Below are positions 48,538 to 59,200 of a stretch of 64,000 nucleotides of DNA, in pieces. The notes beneath the pieces are model-generated. The model made no database searches. It was given only the letters and a program-made list of their open reading frames with translations, and had not been told where the DNA came from. The DNA comes from Hippopus hippopus (lineage: Eukaryota; Mollusca; Bivalvia; Cardiida; Cardiidae): NCBI GenBank assembly GCA_946811185.2, contig OX328103.1, positions 2,232,001 to 2,296,000 on the forward strand, in the 5' to 3' direction. Made by a program: the position numbers and the translations under genes. Numbering within the stretch: position 1 is the first letter of the stretch; each line of letters opens with the position of its first letter.

Positions 48538-49600
48538 CTTTGTCTGAATTTTTGCAGACGATATTATACAATCGCGCCAGACATCACGCATTTTAATCAG
48601 CGGAAAGCGACCTATTTTGTAAGAATATCGACATTTTCTCATGCATTTTTAATGAGAGGCGAATGCTTTGTCTGAATTTTTGCAGACGATATTATACAAT
48701 CGCGCCAGACATCACGTGGAAGAGTGTCGACATTTCTCAAACATTAAATCATTTTGATATGCGACTCTGTCAGGAGAGTATCGAAAGGTCTCATGAATTA
48801 TAAAAAAAAAAAAAATCAGAATTTCTAAGAAAGCTAATGATCAAACCAACAGGGAATTTTATATTATGCCACCGCTATTTGGGGATCGTAGTAAGTTTTT
48901 CGCAAACTTTTCCATGTAGAAGCGAGGACCTAAAAGCTGAGCTCTTAAATAGCTAGCGTGCAGGACTTGAGATGGGTCGTGGCTTCGATCCCTGGCTAGG
49001 TCGAGGACTGAAAATTGTGAAACCATTTATTTCTCTACCACAGCTGACCGTAATAATGGTTATGTGAGACAGCAGTCAGTGACTTGGAAAGAAAATGATG
49101 CCCTGGTAAAAGATACTGCTGGAAAGCATGTATAGGTGCACTGGCCGCAGCGACTTAAGTGCAACAAAAATGTTGAAAACGGCGTTAAACACCATACGAT
49201 TTTATTCATTAAAGTCAATACAAAACCTAGACTTTGAATGGTAAGGGGGGTAAAAGCGTTCACAGACAAAAGCATTTTTAGTAGAGCAACCTCTTTGAGA
49301 GAAAGTTCTCATGCATTTTCAATGGCGAATGCTTTGGCTGAATTTTCGGTTCTATACAATCGGGCGCCGGCCTGATCGGTCAAAACGCGCCAAAACACGC
49401 TTGGAATTGTCATCTAGCCTTGGCAGGTGGGAGGCAACGAAAGCCAGACAAAAGGTATGCAAGATTACGTCATATTGCCACAGACAGTCTGACCTCCAAC
49501 AGACAAAGGCCTCTAACAATAGTCTGAACTGTCAAAGACAAAGGCCTGGCCCCTATAGTGCCGCAGGCAATTTGACCTGCATAGTGCCATAATTACTACT
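48538..49600 (-). repeat. Polinton right terminal inverted repeat
   Basis: Inverted match to 32053-33114. Inner end has about 1.4 units of the 128-bp repeat (CCAGACATC at 48577 and 48705). Contains the SINE copy at about 48940-49206. Confidence 0.95.
48940..49206 (+). mobile_element. tRNA-SINE inside right TIR
   Basis: Mirror of the SINE at 32449-32722: TTCGATCCCTGGCTAGG B-box region, GGTTATGTGAGACAGCAGTC, tail GGCGTTAAACACCATACGAT. Confidence 0.8.
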
Positions 49601-49606
49601 ACAGTT
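49601..49606 (+). repeat. Polinton target site duplication, right
   Basis: ACAGTT, identical to 32047-32052. Confidence 0.9.
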
Positions 49607-49774
49607 AGAGCCAAATTAGTGCGATTTCAAGGCTCCTTACGCCGAAAATATCTCCCCGTGCAGTCTGCTCTTGATCTACATCGTCCATTAAAGCGCACTG
49701 AGTCGATCTTAGAAGCCTAAGGACGAAGACCTCATTCATTTGAAGTGTACAATAACCTGAGCACAGATGGTTCA
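49607..49774. other. flank with TTAA-2 remnant
   Basis: GTGCAGTCTGCTCTTGATCT near 49660 and TAGAAGCCTAAGG near 49710 are parts of TTAA-2. The left relic ending near 31990 is on the other side of the Polinton, so the Polinton may have landed in or beside such an element. Confidence 0.45.
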
Positions 49775-49935
49775 TTGATTGATTTTGTTTTATAACATTA
49801 TTTCAGCAATATCACGGCGACAACTCTGACTAGTCCCACCTAAAGACACACCCACGAAAAACCCGGCGCATTGAGTGAAAATTGAACCCAGAGCCTCCTG
49901 TACATGAACCCTACTTTCACCACTGAGCCAGGCTG
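49775..49935 (-). mobile_element. tRNA-SINE, diverged
   Basis: AACATTATTTCAGCAATATCACGG start, tRNA-like head at the right end (GAACCCAGAGCC, CACTGAGCCAGGC). Confidence 0.6.
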
Positions 49936-50277
49936 GAGGAGTTTGGAACACTGTAAAGCCAAGAAATTGGTAATGTCATTTTTTTAGCCCAACTTTCAAC
50001 AATATAAAAATCAATTAATTAGTGCATGTGTGTGGGGCCTACTTTTATTGTAACACGTATATAACACGAAAAGTACGCAAGTCTTACATGAAGGCCGTAG
50101 GCTTACAGAAAGCATGATGAGGAACTCTAATGCAGAGGCAAACACCAAAACGTATCACCGAAAAGCGAGCTTGCCAGTAGAGCTGGTTTTTGAACCTCAA
50201 CACTGAAAATAGCAAAGCCTTTAAAATACATTATATATATGCAGGCCAAACCTCAACCCGTGACAGTAAATAAATCT
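49936..50277. other. gene-free, nothing recognised
   Basis: No gene or shared repeat seen. Confidence 0.4.
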
Positions 50278-50374
50278 TTACTAAACACCAGCCTTTTCTT
50301 CTATTCCCTCAATGTTTTCAAAAGCCATTTCTATTTGGATCATTAAAAGTCTGGATTGTGTGGTAAAGGGTTAA
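50278..50374 (+). mobile_element. TTAA-1 MITE, 5' truncated
   Basis: Right half only, CAATGTTTTCAAAAGCC ... GTGGTAAAGGGTTAA. Confidence 0.75.
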
Positions 50375-50532
50375 ATAACACAGGTATCTGTTTCTACCTG
50401 TAAGGATTATACCTAAAGCATATGAAGTAAACCATGCATAAACCATGACCTTTACATCATTGAAACTACCGATCTGTGTTTGGTTGTTAACAAATTATGA
50501 AAGTTTTGGAAATCAATGTAATATATTAAACG

Positions 50533-50586
50533 ACAGACAGACAGAGAGACAGGCAGGCAGACAGACAGACAAACAGACAGACAGGG
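50533..50586. repeat. GACA microsatellite
   Basis: (ACAG)n run. Confidence 0.85.
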
Positions 50587-50619
50587 GGTGAGCTAATATT
50601 TAGGTATTTCAAGATTCGT

Positions 50620-50846
50620 CCATTTACACCAACACTTTGTTTAACGACTTTGAGAAAGAATCCTTTAGAAAGCATGGTGGAAAATAAAAAAAAAATGCTG
50701 ATAACCAGCATTTTCCCCAATTCCCATTAGGTTTTCTACCCGTTCGGAGGACGTTGACCAGTTCACCTGTACCTATTTTAAATTTGTCAACTACAGCTGC
50801 TTTCATCTTTGAAGACTCTAACATTTGTTGTTTGGGAAAGGGTTAA
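50620..50846 (-). mobile_element. TTAA-1 MITE
   Basis: Minus orientation; hairpin arms partly replaced by poly-A; GGGAAAGGGTTAA end. Confidence 0.7.
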
Positions 50847-50918
50847 ATTGCAACAGTCTGAAAGCTCTTCAATTGATAGAGCAGTTCTATTGACTGATAC
50901 ATGTATACACATAACTAT

Positions 50919-51143
50919 CCCTTTACCACACGGCAAAATTTAAGACCTATTCAAATTGAAAGCATTTGCAGAAGACAATTTCATAGTGGCTCAAATGACA
51001 CAACTTTTCTTTGATAGGGTAGAAAACTTTGTGGGAAAAGGAGAAAATGCTGGTTACCAGCATTTTCTCCTTTTCCCACAATGTTTTCAAAAGGCCTCTT
51101 CTTCAGGGGTGTTAAAAGGCGTCATTGTGTGGTAAAGGGTTAA
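50919..51143 (+). mobile_element. TTAA-1 MITE
   Basis: CCCTTTACCACACGGC start, perfect hairpin, GTGTGGTAAAGGGTTAA end. Confidence 0.85.
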
Positions 51144-51616
51144 ACATGTAAAACTTAGAAATAAAGTGTTGAGAATATCGTAATTCCCCCCCCCCCCGGT
51201 CAGGCACCCTAAAATAATAACGATATTTACCTTTAAGCTCTATAGCCTCCGTCGGAAAAACGCTATCTCCTTTCCAATGTCCTAGTTACTGAAATAATAC
51301 TGGTCCTGTATAACAAACTTGTGTACACCTCACACAACCTTTGATGTAAATACATCAACTTTAAGGTCACAGTTGGTAAATTTACCACCTTCGTGCATAT
51401 GTAGTATCGAAAACATAAGAATAGTGATGTCTTGACAACAAGCGAATAGAAGTCAACCAAATAGTACATTGCAACACGTTATGCTACGCTAGCATTTAAT
51501 ATTTGTTTACATTATTGTGGTGTGAAGTGAACCGCGTACGAATAACGAAAGATCATTCAAGGGACGATACTCTTTGATAATTACCTTTTCTAAATAACAC
51601 CAACATGTTTTTTTTT
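51144..51616. other. gene-free, nothing recognised
   Basis: A C homopolymer near 51188-51198. No gene seen. Confidence 0.4.
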
Positions 51617-51850
51617 TTAACCCATTACCAGACAATCCCTACTTTTAACGCCCCCCCCCCAAGAAAGAAACCTTTTGAAAACATTGAGGGAAGAGGAGAA
51701 AATGCTGATAACCAGCATTTTCTCCTTTTCCCACAATGTTTTCTACCCTTCCCTATGCGAATTTCGATTTTTAAGTCACATTAATTTTGTTGTCTGCAAA
51801 AACTTTGAATTTGGACTAGTCCAAAATTTTATCGTTTGGTAAAGAGTTAA
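51617..51850 (-). mobile_element. TTAA-1 MITE
   Basis: TTAACCCATTACCAGACAAT left, GTTTGGTAAAGAGTTAA right, intact hairpin. Confidence 0.85.
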
Positions 51851-51899
51851 TCGTATCTCCAGTACTTTTCTTTCATTAAAATTCGATGTAAATGTTTGC

Positions 51900-52112
51900 C
51901 AGGAAAATATCAGTTGGTTTGCAAAGACCAAGAGGAAAGATGCTTATGGAAGCATAATGGAAAAAGTAGAAAATACTAGCAATTAACTCATTTTTCTGCG
52001 TTTTCCTGCGATATTTGCTACCCTTTCAAAAAAACAAATCATCATTTAATTTGTCGTCTGCAAATGATCTCAATACGGACGAATAAAATATTTTGTCGTC
52101 TCGTCACGAGCC
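51900..52112 (-). mobile_element. TTAA-1 MITE, degenerate
   Basis: Diverged copy still showing AAAGTAGAAAATACTAGC and ATTTGTCGTCTGCAAATG. Confidence 0.6.
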
Positions 52113-52164
52113 ATAAAGCATATATTTGAAAATCTGTTTTTGTTCAACATATAATCAATAGTGT

Positions 52165-52399
52165 TTAACTCTTTACAAATCAATCCCGAATTTTAACTAC
52201 CCAGCTTGGGCTTAGGAAGAAGGCTTTTGAAAACATTGTAGGGAAAGGAGAAAATGCTGGATCCAGCGTTTTCTCCTTTCCCACAATGTTTTCTACACTA
52301 TCAAATTCAAATTCAGTCTTTTAAGTAATCTTTAATTTGTCGTCTGCAGGTGCTTTGATTTTGGACAAGTCTAACACATTGTCGTCTGGTAAAGAGTAG
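52165..52399 (-). mobile_element. TTAA-1 MITE
   Basis: TTAACTCTTTACAAATCAAT left, TTGTCGTCTGGTAAAGAG right, hairpin slightly shortened. Confidence 0.85.
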
Positions 52400-52431
52400 C
52401 CAGTGTTGAAATAGAAAAATAATCTTTATCG

Positions 52432-52735
52432 CGGTAGCTCAGTCGGTAACGTACAGGACTTAGGAACATTAGGTCGCTGGTTCGATCCCCAGCTCGGCCA
52501 ATATTTCTTTCCAAGGATTGATGATAGTCATTGCGACAGGATTCATTCCTCTCTCACTGCTGATTATTGTTTCGACGATGGTTATTTGGGGAAGCAGTCA
52601 ATGACTTGGAAAGAATGTTGTATGGAAAACCGGTAAAACAAATTCCAGGAAAGCATGGACAGGTGCACTGGCCGCCGTTATGTAACTAAAATAATGTTGT
52701 AGATGGTGTTAAATACCATACAATCAATCAATCAA
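52432..52735 (+). mobile_element. tRNA-derived SINE, full length
   Basis: Box A TAGCTCAGTCGGTAACG, box B GGTTCGATCCCC, body as at 11852, tail GTTAAATACCATACAATCAA repeats. Confidence 0.85.
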
Positions 52736-53605
52736 CCAGTTCAAGACAACAGATCTAGATCTATATGTCTACAGCGTGGTTATGTATTTACCTGTCGAAC
52801 TTTATCCAATGCAACGTCGGTGCGCAATATTGTGCAAAAGAACTATAAAACAAACTTTCTTCCATAAATTTGTGTCGTCTGCTTTTCTTATTGTCTTTTC
52901 CTCCGATTGATAGCGGCACGTACTTCACTACTCCACATTATGTCTGCGCATCATGAATTATTAATAGCCTCCCCAACCTTGACCTTAAAATATCTGACAT
53001 TGACATTGACTTCTATTTTAAGATCATTCACACCGGTGTTTATACTTGATACGAGAGAGAGAGGCAATATTTCAAGTACTCAGTGGATGATGGAAAATAG
53101 ATAAATAAGTAAGTTTTATCTAGTCATTTTTCATATATTTTGGTGAATTAATTACCCATATAAAGCCTACGAGACAGAAAAACAGTGCATAGGTTCTCGA
53201 TCAATACCGAGGTTTTGTAGCATAGGAAGGAACCCTTCACAGTGGTGCAGCAGGCTAGCGGTGACGAATAACTTTCCATTTAATTCAGGGTTTTATAAAT
53301 TGCTAACGGGAATGCTGAATCTTGCAAAGGAAACATTTTCCATCGATTATTTGATGGGAACAGACTATGCCCTAACGATTGATAGTTCTAGCAGACGACC
53401 GTCCTCTGCATACAGAAATGAGGACGTTATATAGAATGTGTAGTACTTGTGGTGTCCGGATTACACGTAGTTACGTAAATCGAGGCGGAAAACCAAAATA
53501 CAGCGTGTCTAAAATATAGGCTTCTTCAAAAAAAGGGAAGATCGTTTGAATATAAAGGGTATGCTGTGTAAATCGCACCCCCTGCAAAAAAAATCAACAC
53601 ATAAC
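52736..53605. other. gene-free, nothing recognised
   Basis: A 65-aa ORF at 52907 has no recognisable features. No repeat family of this window is present. Confidence 0.4.
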
Positions 53606-53665
53606 AATTGAAGATTTAGGATCAGACTGCATGTTTAAATAGAGTCTTATCTTGATCTACAGTAT
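53606..53665. repeat. decayed TTAA-2-type palindrome
   Basis: GGATCAGACTGCATG and TCTTATCTTGATCTACAG remain. Confidence 0.45.
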
Positions 53666-53879
53666 TCGCATATGTAAAAAACCCGATTTCAGCGCTGCAA
53701 GGGCAAGCTAGTAACCAAGCGCATACAATATCCGTATGACTACAAACGAATCACATAAAGGTCGTTCACATACATATAGGTCACTGCCCTATCAACAAAA
53801 CTCCGACACTTGCAAGGGTCTTCACAAACTTTTGCCCCCCCCCCCCCCCGTTTTCCTTCTATCTATCTAATATATGAGT

Positions 53880-54250
53880 ATGAGACATATAGGATCTCGC
53901 ACGAGTTGGTGTTTGAGATACAATTTTATTAAATGAGACTATAAAAATATTATTAAGCGAGCCAGCCTTGGCGAGCTTGACAACATTTTTATAGATGAGT
54001 TTAATAGAATTGTATCCCAAAAGCCAAAGAATGTCAGATGATTTTTATAACATACCGCTCTTTAACAAAATACAGGTCAGAATATACAGAACCATCAAAG
54101 TACATGAGGTAATTTCCGTGGAAAAAAAAATTACTTCCCTGAAAAGCATATAAAATGACGTCACAAATGACGTCACACAATTCTGATATCAAATGTGTGT
54201 AAGATAAGAAAATTCATAATACGTATATGACACTGAAAAAAAGGGGCACT
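53880..54250. repeat. repeat module shared with 5870-6660
   Basis: Inverted halves (GTTGGTGTTTGAGATACAAT and complement) around GCGAGCCAGCCTTGGCGAGC, followed by TGACGTCACAAATGACGTCA. Confidence 0.6.
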
Positions 54251-54360
54251 TTTTGTGATAAAATTAGATTATATAGAGGTTAATGTTTGTCAAGAGACTA
54301 GAACCTATGCTGTGAAGCCTGAACTAGATACCCTTTCGAGACTGCTTAGCGAGAACTCGT

Positions 54361-54588
54361 TTAACTCTTTACCAGACGACAAAATTTTAGACTGGTCCAA
54401 ATTGAAAGCATTTGCAGACTACAAATGTTGCAAAATTATGAAACTTCTATGAAAAGGTAAAAAAAAAAAATATTGTGGGAAAAGGAGAAAATGCTGGTAA
54501 CCAGCATTTTCTCCTTTCCTCTCAATATTTTCAAGAGTTCTTTTCTATAGGGTAGTTGACACCCGGGATTGTGTGAAAAAGGGTTTAA
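54361..54588 (+). mobile_element. TTAA-1 MITE
   Basis: TTAACTCTTTACCAGACGAC start and intact hairpin; GTGTGAAAAAGGGTTTAA end. Confidence 0.85.
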
Positions 54589-55009
54589 AAGTAAAGTGTT
54601 GAACATTGTTGCCTTAATACCAAACTGCCCTATCTGATCTTGGTTTGCAGAGTCCGAAAGCTATTAAGTACAGCTCTGAACAGGAAGCAAAATATTCAGT
54701 GCAATTTTCAAGTGCAGAATTTTTGTTCGCCAAACTGGTCTTCTAACATAAAGAATTAATTATATCATATAATAAAAAGCATGATACATTAATGAATGAT
54801 CATGAAATGGACAGAATAAACATAACGACCAACATGTCACACCAAACCAACTCATCTAATTTACGCAAAATACGTTGTAATAATGTCATGTAAAATGAAG
54901 AAACATGATAAACACCGCGTTAACAACATCTCTAACATTTTTGAACAACGAAATCATTTTGGGCTTACAAGGTCCCTGTTTGTAATGAACAAAACATGTC
55001 GTTATAATT
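54589..55009. other. gene-free, nothing recognised
   Basis: No features recognised. Confidence 0.4.
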
Positions 55010-55269
55010 GGCCTGTAACACGCGAAAAGGGACATTCGGACATTTGCGTAGTGTCGTATCGGATCAGCCTGCACAGTCCCCGCAGGCTAATCCGAAACGA
55101 CACTTTCCGTTTCTATGTAATTTTCTATTTTGCGCAAGTCTACTGTAGCACAAAATCTAATGTAGTCGTAAAGTGCCGTCTCGGATTAGCGTGCGCGGAG
55201 TGCGCAGGCTGATCCGAGACGACACTTTACGCAAATGTCCGAATACCCTTTTTCACGTGTTGCAAGCCA
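55010..55269. mobile_element. P2 MITE
   Basis: TIR GCCTGTAACACGCGAAAAGG / complement, two internal palindromes, same layout as 1351-1612. Confidence 0.85.
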
Positions 55270-55336
55270 ATTATTTACTACTAAACAGACACTAGTATGT
55301 TTACAACTAAAGAGAAACCGGAAGTTGATTACTCTT

Positions 55337-55545
55337 TTAACTGCACGAACCCGAAGGATTGATGACTCTGAAAACATTGTGGGAAAAGGAGCAAAACGCT
55401 GGTAACAAGCATTTTCTCCTTTCCCCACAATGTTTTGTTCCCTTTCAAAAGCAAGTTCATCATCTAAGGTAGGTTCAACATGTCGCCTTCAAAAGTTTGC
55501 AGCATAGTCAAGCCCAAAATCTTGTCTTGTGATAAAGAGTGTTAA
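55337..55545 (-). mobile_element. TTAA-1 MITE
   Basis: TTAACTGCACGAACCCGAAG left, GATAAAGAGTGTTAA right. Confidence 0.7.
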
Positions 55546-55689
55546 TCCTTTTATTCTTTACTGTCATGACGGTATTATTTTAGTACTGAAGCTATTGTAC
55601 ACGAATAATAAAATATTGCTCATATAATTAGATTGTTCTATTAAAGGTTGGAAAAATATTGTGGTAAAAGGCGAAAAATACTGGTTAGA

Positions 55690-55951
55690 AATGCGGGGTA
55701 ATAAAAACTGAACAAAGTAAACAACCGTTTCAATATTCTTACGTTCCTGAGAAACCAGGCTTTGAAAACGTGGTGGGAAACGGAGGAAATGCTGGTATTG
55801 GTAAGCAGCATTTTTCTCCTGTTGCCACAATGTTTTCTATCCGGGCTTTCACAGACAAATCTTACCAGCCGATCAGAATTCAAGTTTTCGTCTGCATATG
55901 CTCTCAATTTAAAAAAGAAAGCTAAAATTTTGTCGTGTTGTAAAGAGTTAA
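55690..55951 (-). mobile_element. TTAA-1 MITE, rearranged
   Basis: Full minus copy (AAAACGTGGTGGGAAACGGA hairpin) preceded by a second partial arm near 55645-55690. Ends at TTAA 55948-55951, shared with the next copy. Confidence 0.7.
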
Positions 55952-56175
55952 ACTTTCTTCCTAACGACTTAATTTTAGACTTAAAATTAAAAGCAATTGT
56001 AAACGACAATTTAGATGTAGCTCAAACGACGATTTCTGTCTTTAATAGTGTAGAAAACGTTGTGGGAAAAGGAGAAAATGCTGGTAACCAGCATTTTCTC
56101 CTTTTCCTTCAATGTTTTCAAAAGGATTTCTTTTTCCAAGTCGTTAAAAGTTGGGATTGTGTGTTAAAGTGTTAA
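55948..56175 (+). mobile_element. TTAA-1 MITE abutting P450 start
   Basis: Complete plus copy sharing its left TTAA with the minus copy before it. Its right TTAA (56172-56175) is 39 bp before the P450 ATG, so it probably lies in the promoter or 5' leader. Confidence 0.85.
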
Positions 56176-56214
56176 ACTCATCATTCATCCCTTCTCTCTA
56201 CAGATCTGTCTACA

Positions 56215-59200
56215 ATGCTGACTGCCGTTCTGGTATGCTGCCTCGTTCTACTTATCATCATATTTCTGCACAAACGTACTCTGTCGTCACCAAAACCATT
56301 CGTACCAAAAGTAAAATGGAGATGGCCGTATTTCGGAAATGGAATGGACCTGTCTAAAACCCATCTTGTTTTAACGGAATGGTCCAAACTTTACGGTCCA
56401 GTGTTTCGGTATAATATGTATGGGGAAGAGATTATTGTATTAAATGACTATAAAACTATCTACGAAGGTCTGGTCACTCGAGCCAGCGACTTTGCCGGAC
56501 GACCAAAGATGGCCAGAACTGACCATGTCGACCGTAGTCGGAACTCCGTTGTTTGGCAGTCTTATACGTCGAAATTGAAGGTAATATCAGAGTTCCAGAC
56601 AAAGGGAGTGATTTTGATTTCAAAATTAAAAATATTAATTATGCTCCACTAAACCCAATGTTGTTGGTACTCATTAGAATCGTCTCATCGAGACGATTCT
56701 AATGAGTACCCACAACATAGGGTTTTGAAGGGAAATAATGGATTTAGAATACCGTCACTTCCTCTTATCGGGAGCTCGTAATATTTAGCTTTGTGATCAC
56801 GGGTAGAAAACTTAGCAATCGGACCACGTAAACTTCGTAATCATGTTGGTCTTTCGGCTATGAAAATATCGGCTCAAAATAACGCAAGAAACGGGCAAGC
56901 TTCTCATTCTTTGTTCTTATGTAGTCTTATGTCTGTGCTGGTAACCAGCATTTTCTCCTTTTCCCGCATCGTTTTCTACCTTGTCAAAGATATATTCAAT
57001 CATTTGAGCAACATTTATATTGCCTTCTGCAAATGCTTTTAATTTGGACAAGTCTACAATTTTGTAGTATGGTTTAGAGTTAACAATGTTTAACAAGTTA
57101 CTGCTGTGTTACACGCTTGCTTTTTAGCACTGTTTTACAAACGCTTACCCCTATGAATCTAGACTGCTAAAGTAACCGTATTTAACAGCTGCTATTTCTC
57201 TTTTTCGCTATTTTACAATGTTTAACATTCAATATGGCAATGCACTTCAGGTGCTATTATCATACTGTTTATTACTATACCAAAACTAAATGCGCATCAC
57301 ATCATGCAATTTGTTTTGGCAAAGGCCACATAACAAATTGTGGACTGACGGACGGACGGACGGACGCTCTCTCTCTCCCCCCCTCCCTCTCTCCCTCTCT
57401 CTCTCTCCTTCTCCCTCTCCTCTCTCTCTCTCCCCTCTCTCTCTCCCTCTCTCCGCGGGGGGGGGGGGGGCATTGGTCAAAATAAAGGAGCACACATTTT
57501 TGTGGAGCTCAACTTTTTGCCATCTGTAAGGCTTACATGTTTGCTAGATATGCAGGTTTTATTCACAATTTACAAAACTGCCCTAAGGTTTTCCAATTTG
57601 AAAATGAGACAGAGGTTCATCGATATCCTAGCAGCTTTTCAAATATAATAAATATTTCACTTCACTTCAGGCTGTCTTTATTCGTTGTAGCAAAATGATT
57701 GAGTTAAACGACCATTTAGAAAAAGTTACATACGTTCATCTGTCTCTGAAACCACATGAACACTTAAATTCTGTTCTAAAAATGAAGCGTAAAAGTATTT
57801 TATCCCGACATCTATGTATAGAATCAAAACGCTAAGCCCTTGAAACCCATACTGGTATGTTGATAGTCGTAGCCCAGGGGTACTAACTGTTTAAACTATC
57901 AAAACAAAAGAATGACCATTATGCTTACCTGATATTGAATATAAAAATGTTCTTTTGTAGACAGCTTATTTCTTCAAATCAATCAGTTATTTATTCATTC
58001 TTTATCCGCTCCGCTATCTTAACATTTTTTCTTTATTTCATGGTTTACCCCATAAAAGCTCTCTCTCTCTCTCTCTGTCTGTCTGTCTGTCTGTCTGTCT
58101 CACTTCACCAGGCTTTAATGTCAGACAGGGCCTATTGGCTTTGAAAGGATCTTATGTAAAAATATTGGATAGGTGCATTGGTCGCCTCGATACCCGGTTG
58201 AGGTAAACTTCCTTTCCGACGGTTTTTCGCCTCTCACCTCTGATGCATGTGAGAAAGTAGTCAGTGCCTTGGAAAGAAAGTTGTGTCAGTACTGGTGTGA
58301 GAAAGCCACGAAACACATGCGTAGGTGCACTGACATATGACCTAAGCTGTTAAAACGGCATTAAACTCTAATTCAATCAATCAATTAATACCAAACGACA
58401 AGATGTTACCTGGGTCGATACTTTCTGCTGATGCTTTTAAATCCCCTTTTCACAGAGCATGGTTCATATAAAATGCAGGATTAACTGTACTACATTTTCT
58501 ATGCCATTCAACTGTTCACCAAACGACAAAAGTTTAGACTCATCGAAATTGAAAGTTTTGCGGACGACAAATCATAATGTTACTTAAATCATAGAAATGT
58601 CTCTGAAAGGCTAGAAAACATTGTGGGAAAAGGAGAAAATGCTGGTTACCAGCATTTTCTCCTTTTCCCACAATGTTTTCAAAAGGCATATTCTACACCG
58701 TTTTATACTTCTTTATTTTCAGTTTTTACGAAAACACATCCATTCGTCTTTAAGAACGTATGGATCGGGTTTGGAAGAATTAGAAACTCGCTGTTTACCG
58801 GAGTTGCAACAACTTATCGGCCGTATAGAACAAACGGGAAACCAGCCTTTTGATCCATATAGTTATTTGTATGATTCTGTCAGTAATATTATGTTAGACA
58901 TAGTAAGTAATATTTTAGTTATTTTTTAAAAAAACATTATAACAACATTAAAGGTGGCCCTTCAGATTTTTGGACGAACATTTTACAAAAATACAAAAAA
59001 ATCATCCTTATACTCCCAAAGCCTTTTAATTTTCATTCATAAAACCCCAATAGTCGAAAACCATCCGACAACAAGAGAAATTAGAGATTTACTACGGCCC
59101 AGGTTGACACCGACGGGAAACACGGTCTATTTTTACATGAGCAACTCGCTCATTTACATACCGGAAATACACAGACGAAGCTTCAAACATAGCGTCCGAA

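Larger units (their letters stand above)
32053..49600. mobile_element. complete Polinton/Maverick (adintovirus-like), 17,548 bp
   Basis: Self-synthesising DNA transposon related to adenovirus-like and adinto-like viruses. Seen directly: ends AGTAGTAATTATGG and its complement, ~1.06-kb terminal inverted repeats, a 6-bp target duplication, and intact ORFs for PolB, integrase, packaging ATPase, major and minor capsid proteins. All are uninterrupted by stops, so the copy could be autonomous. Extra genes encode TBP, tandem PC4, BIR and a metalloprotease. The usual cysteine protease is not found. The left arm is transcribed rightwards (PolB, ATPase) and the right arm leftwards (integrase, capsid), converging at about 43050-43180. 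No TTAA-1, P1 or FB element lies inside, although they are dense outside, which suggests recent arrival. Confidence 0.95.

Noticed and set aside
55762..56175. 137-aa ORF immediately upstream of the P450 gene
   Set aside because: It translates two abutting TTAA-1 MITEs.
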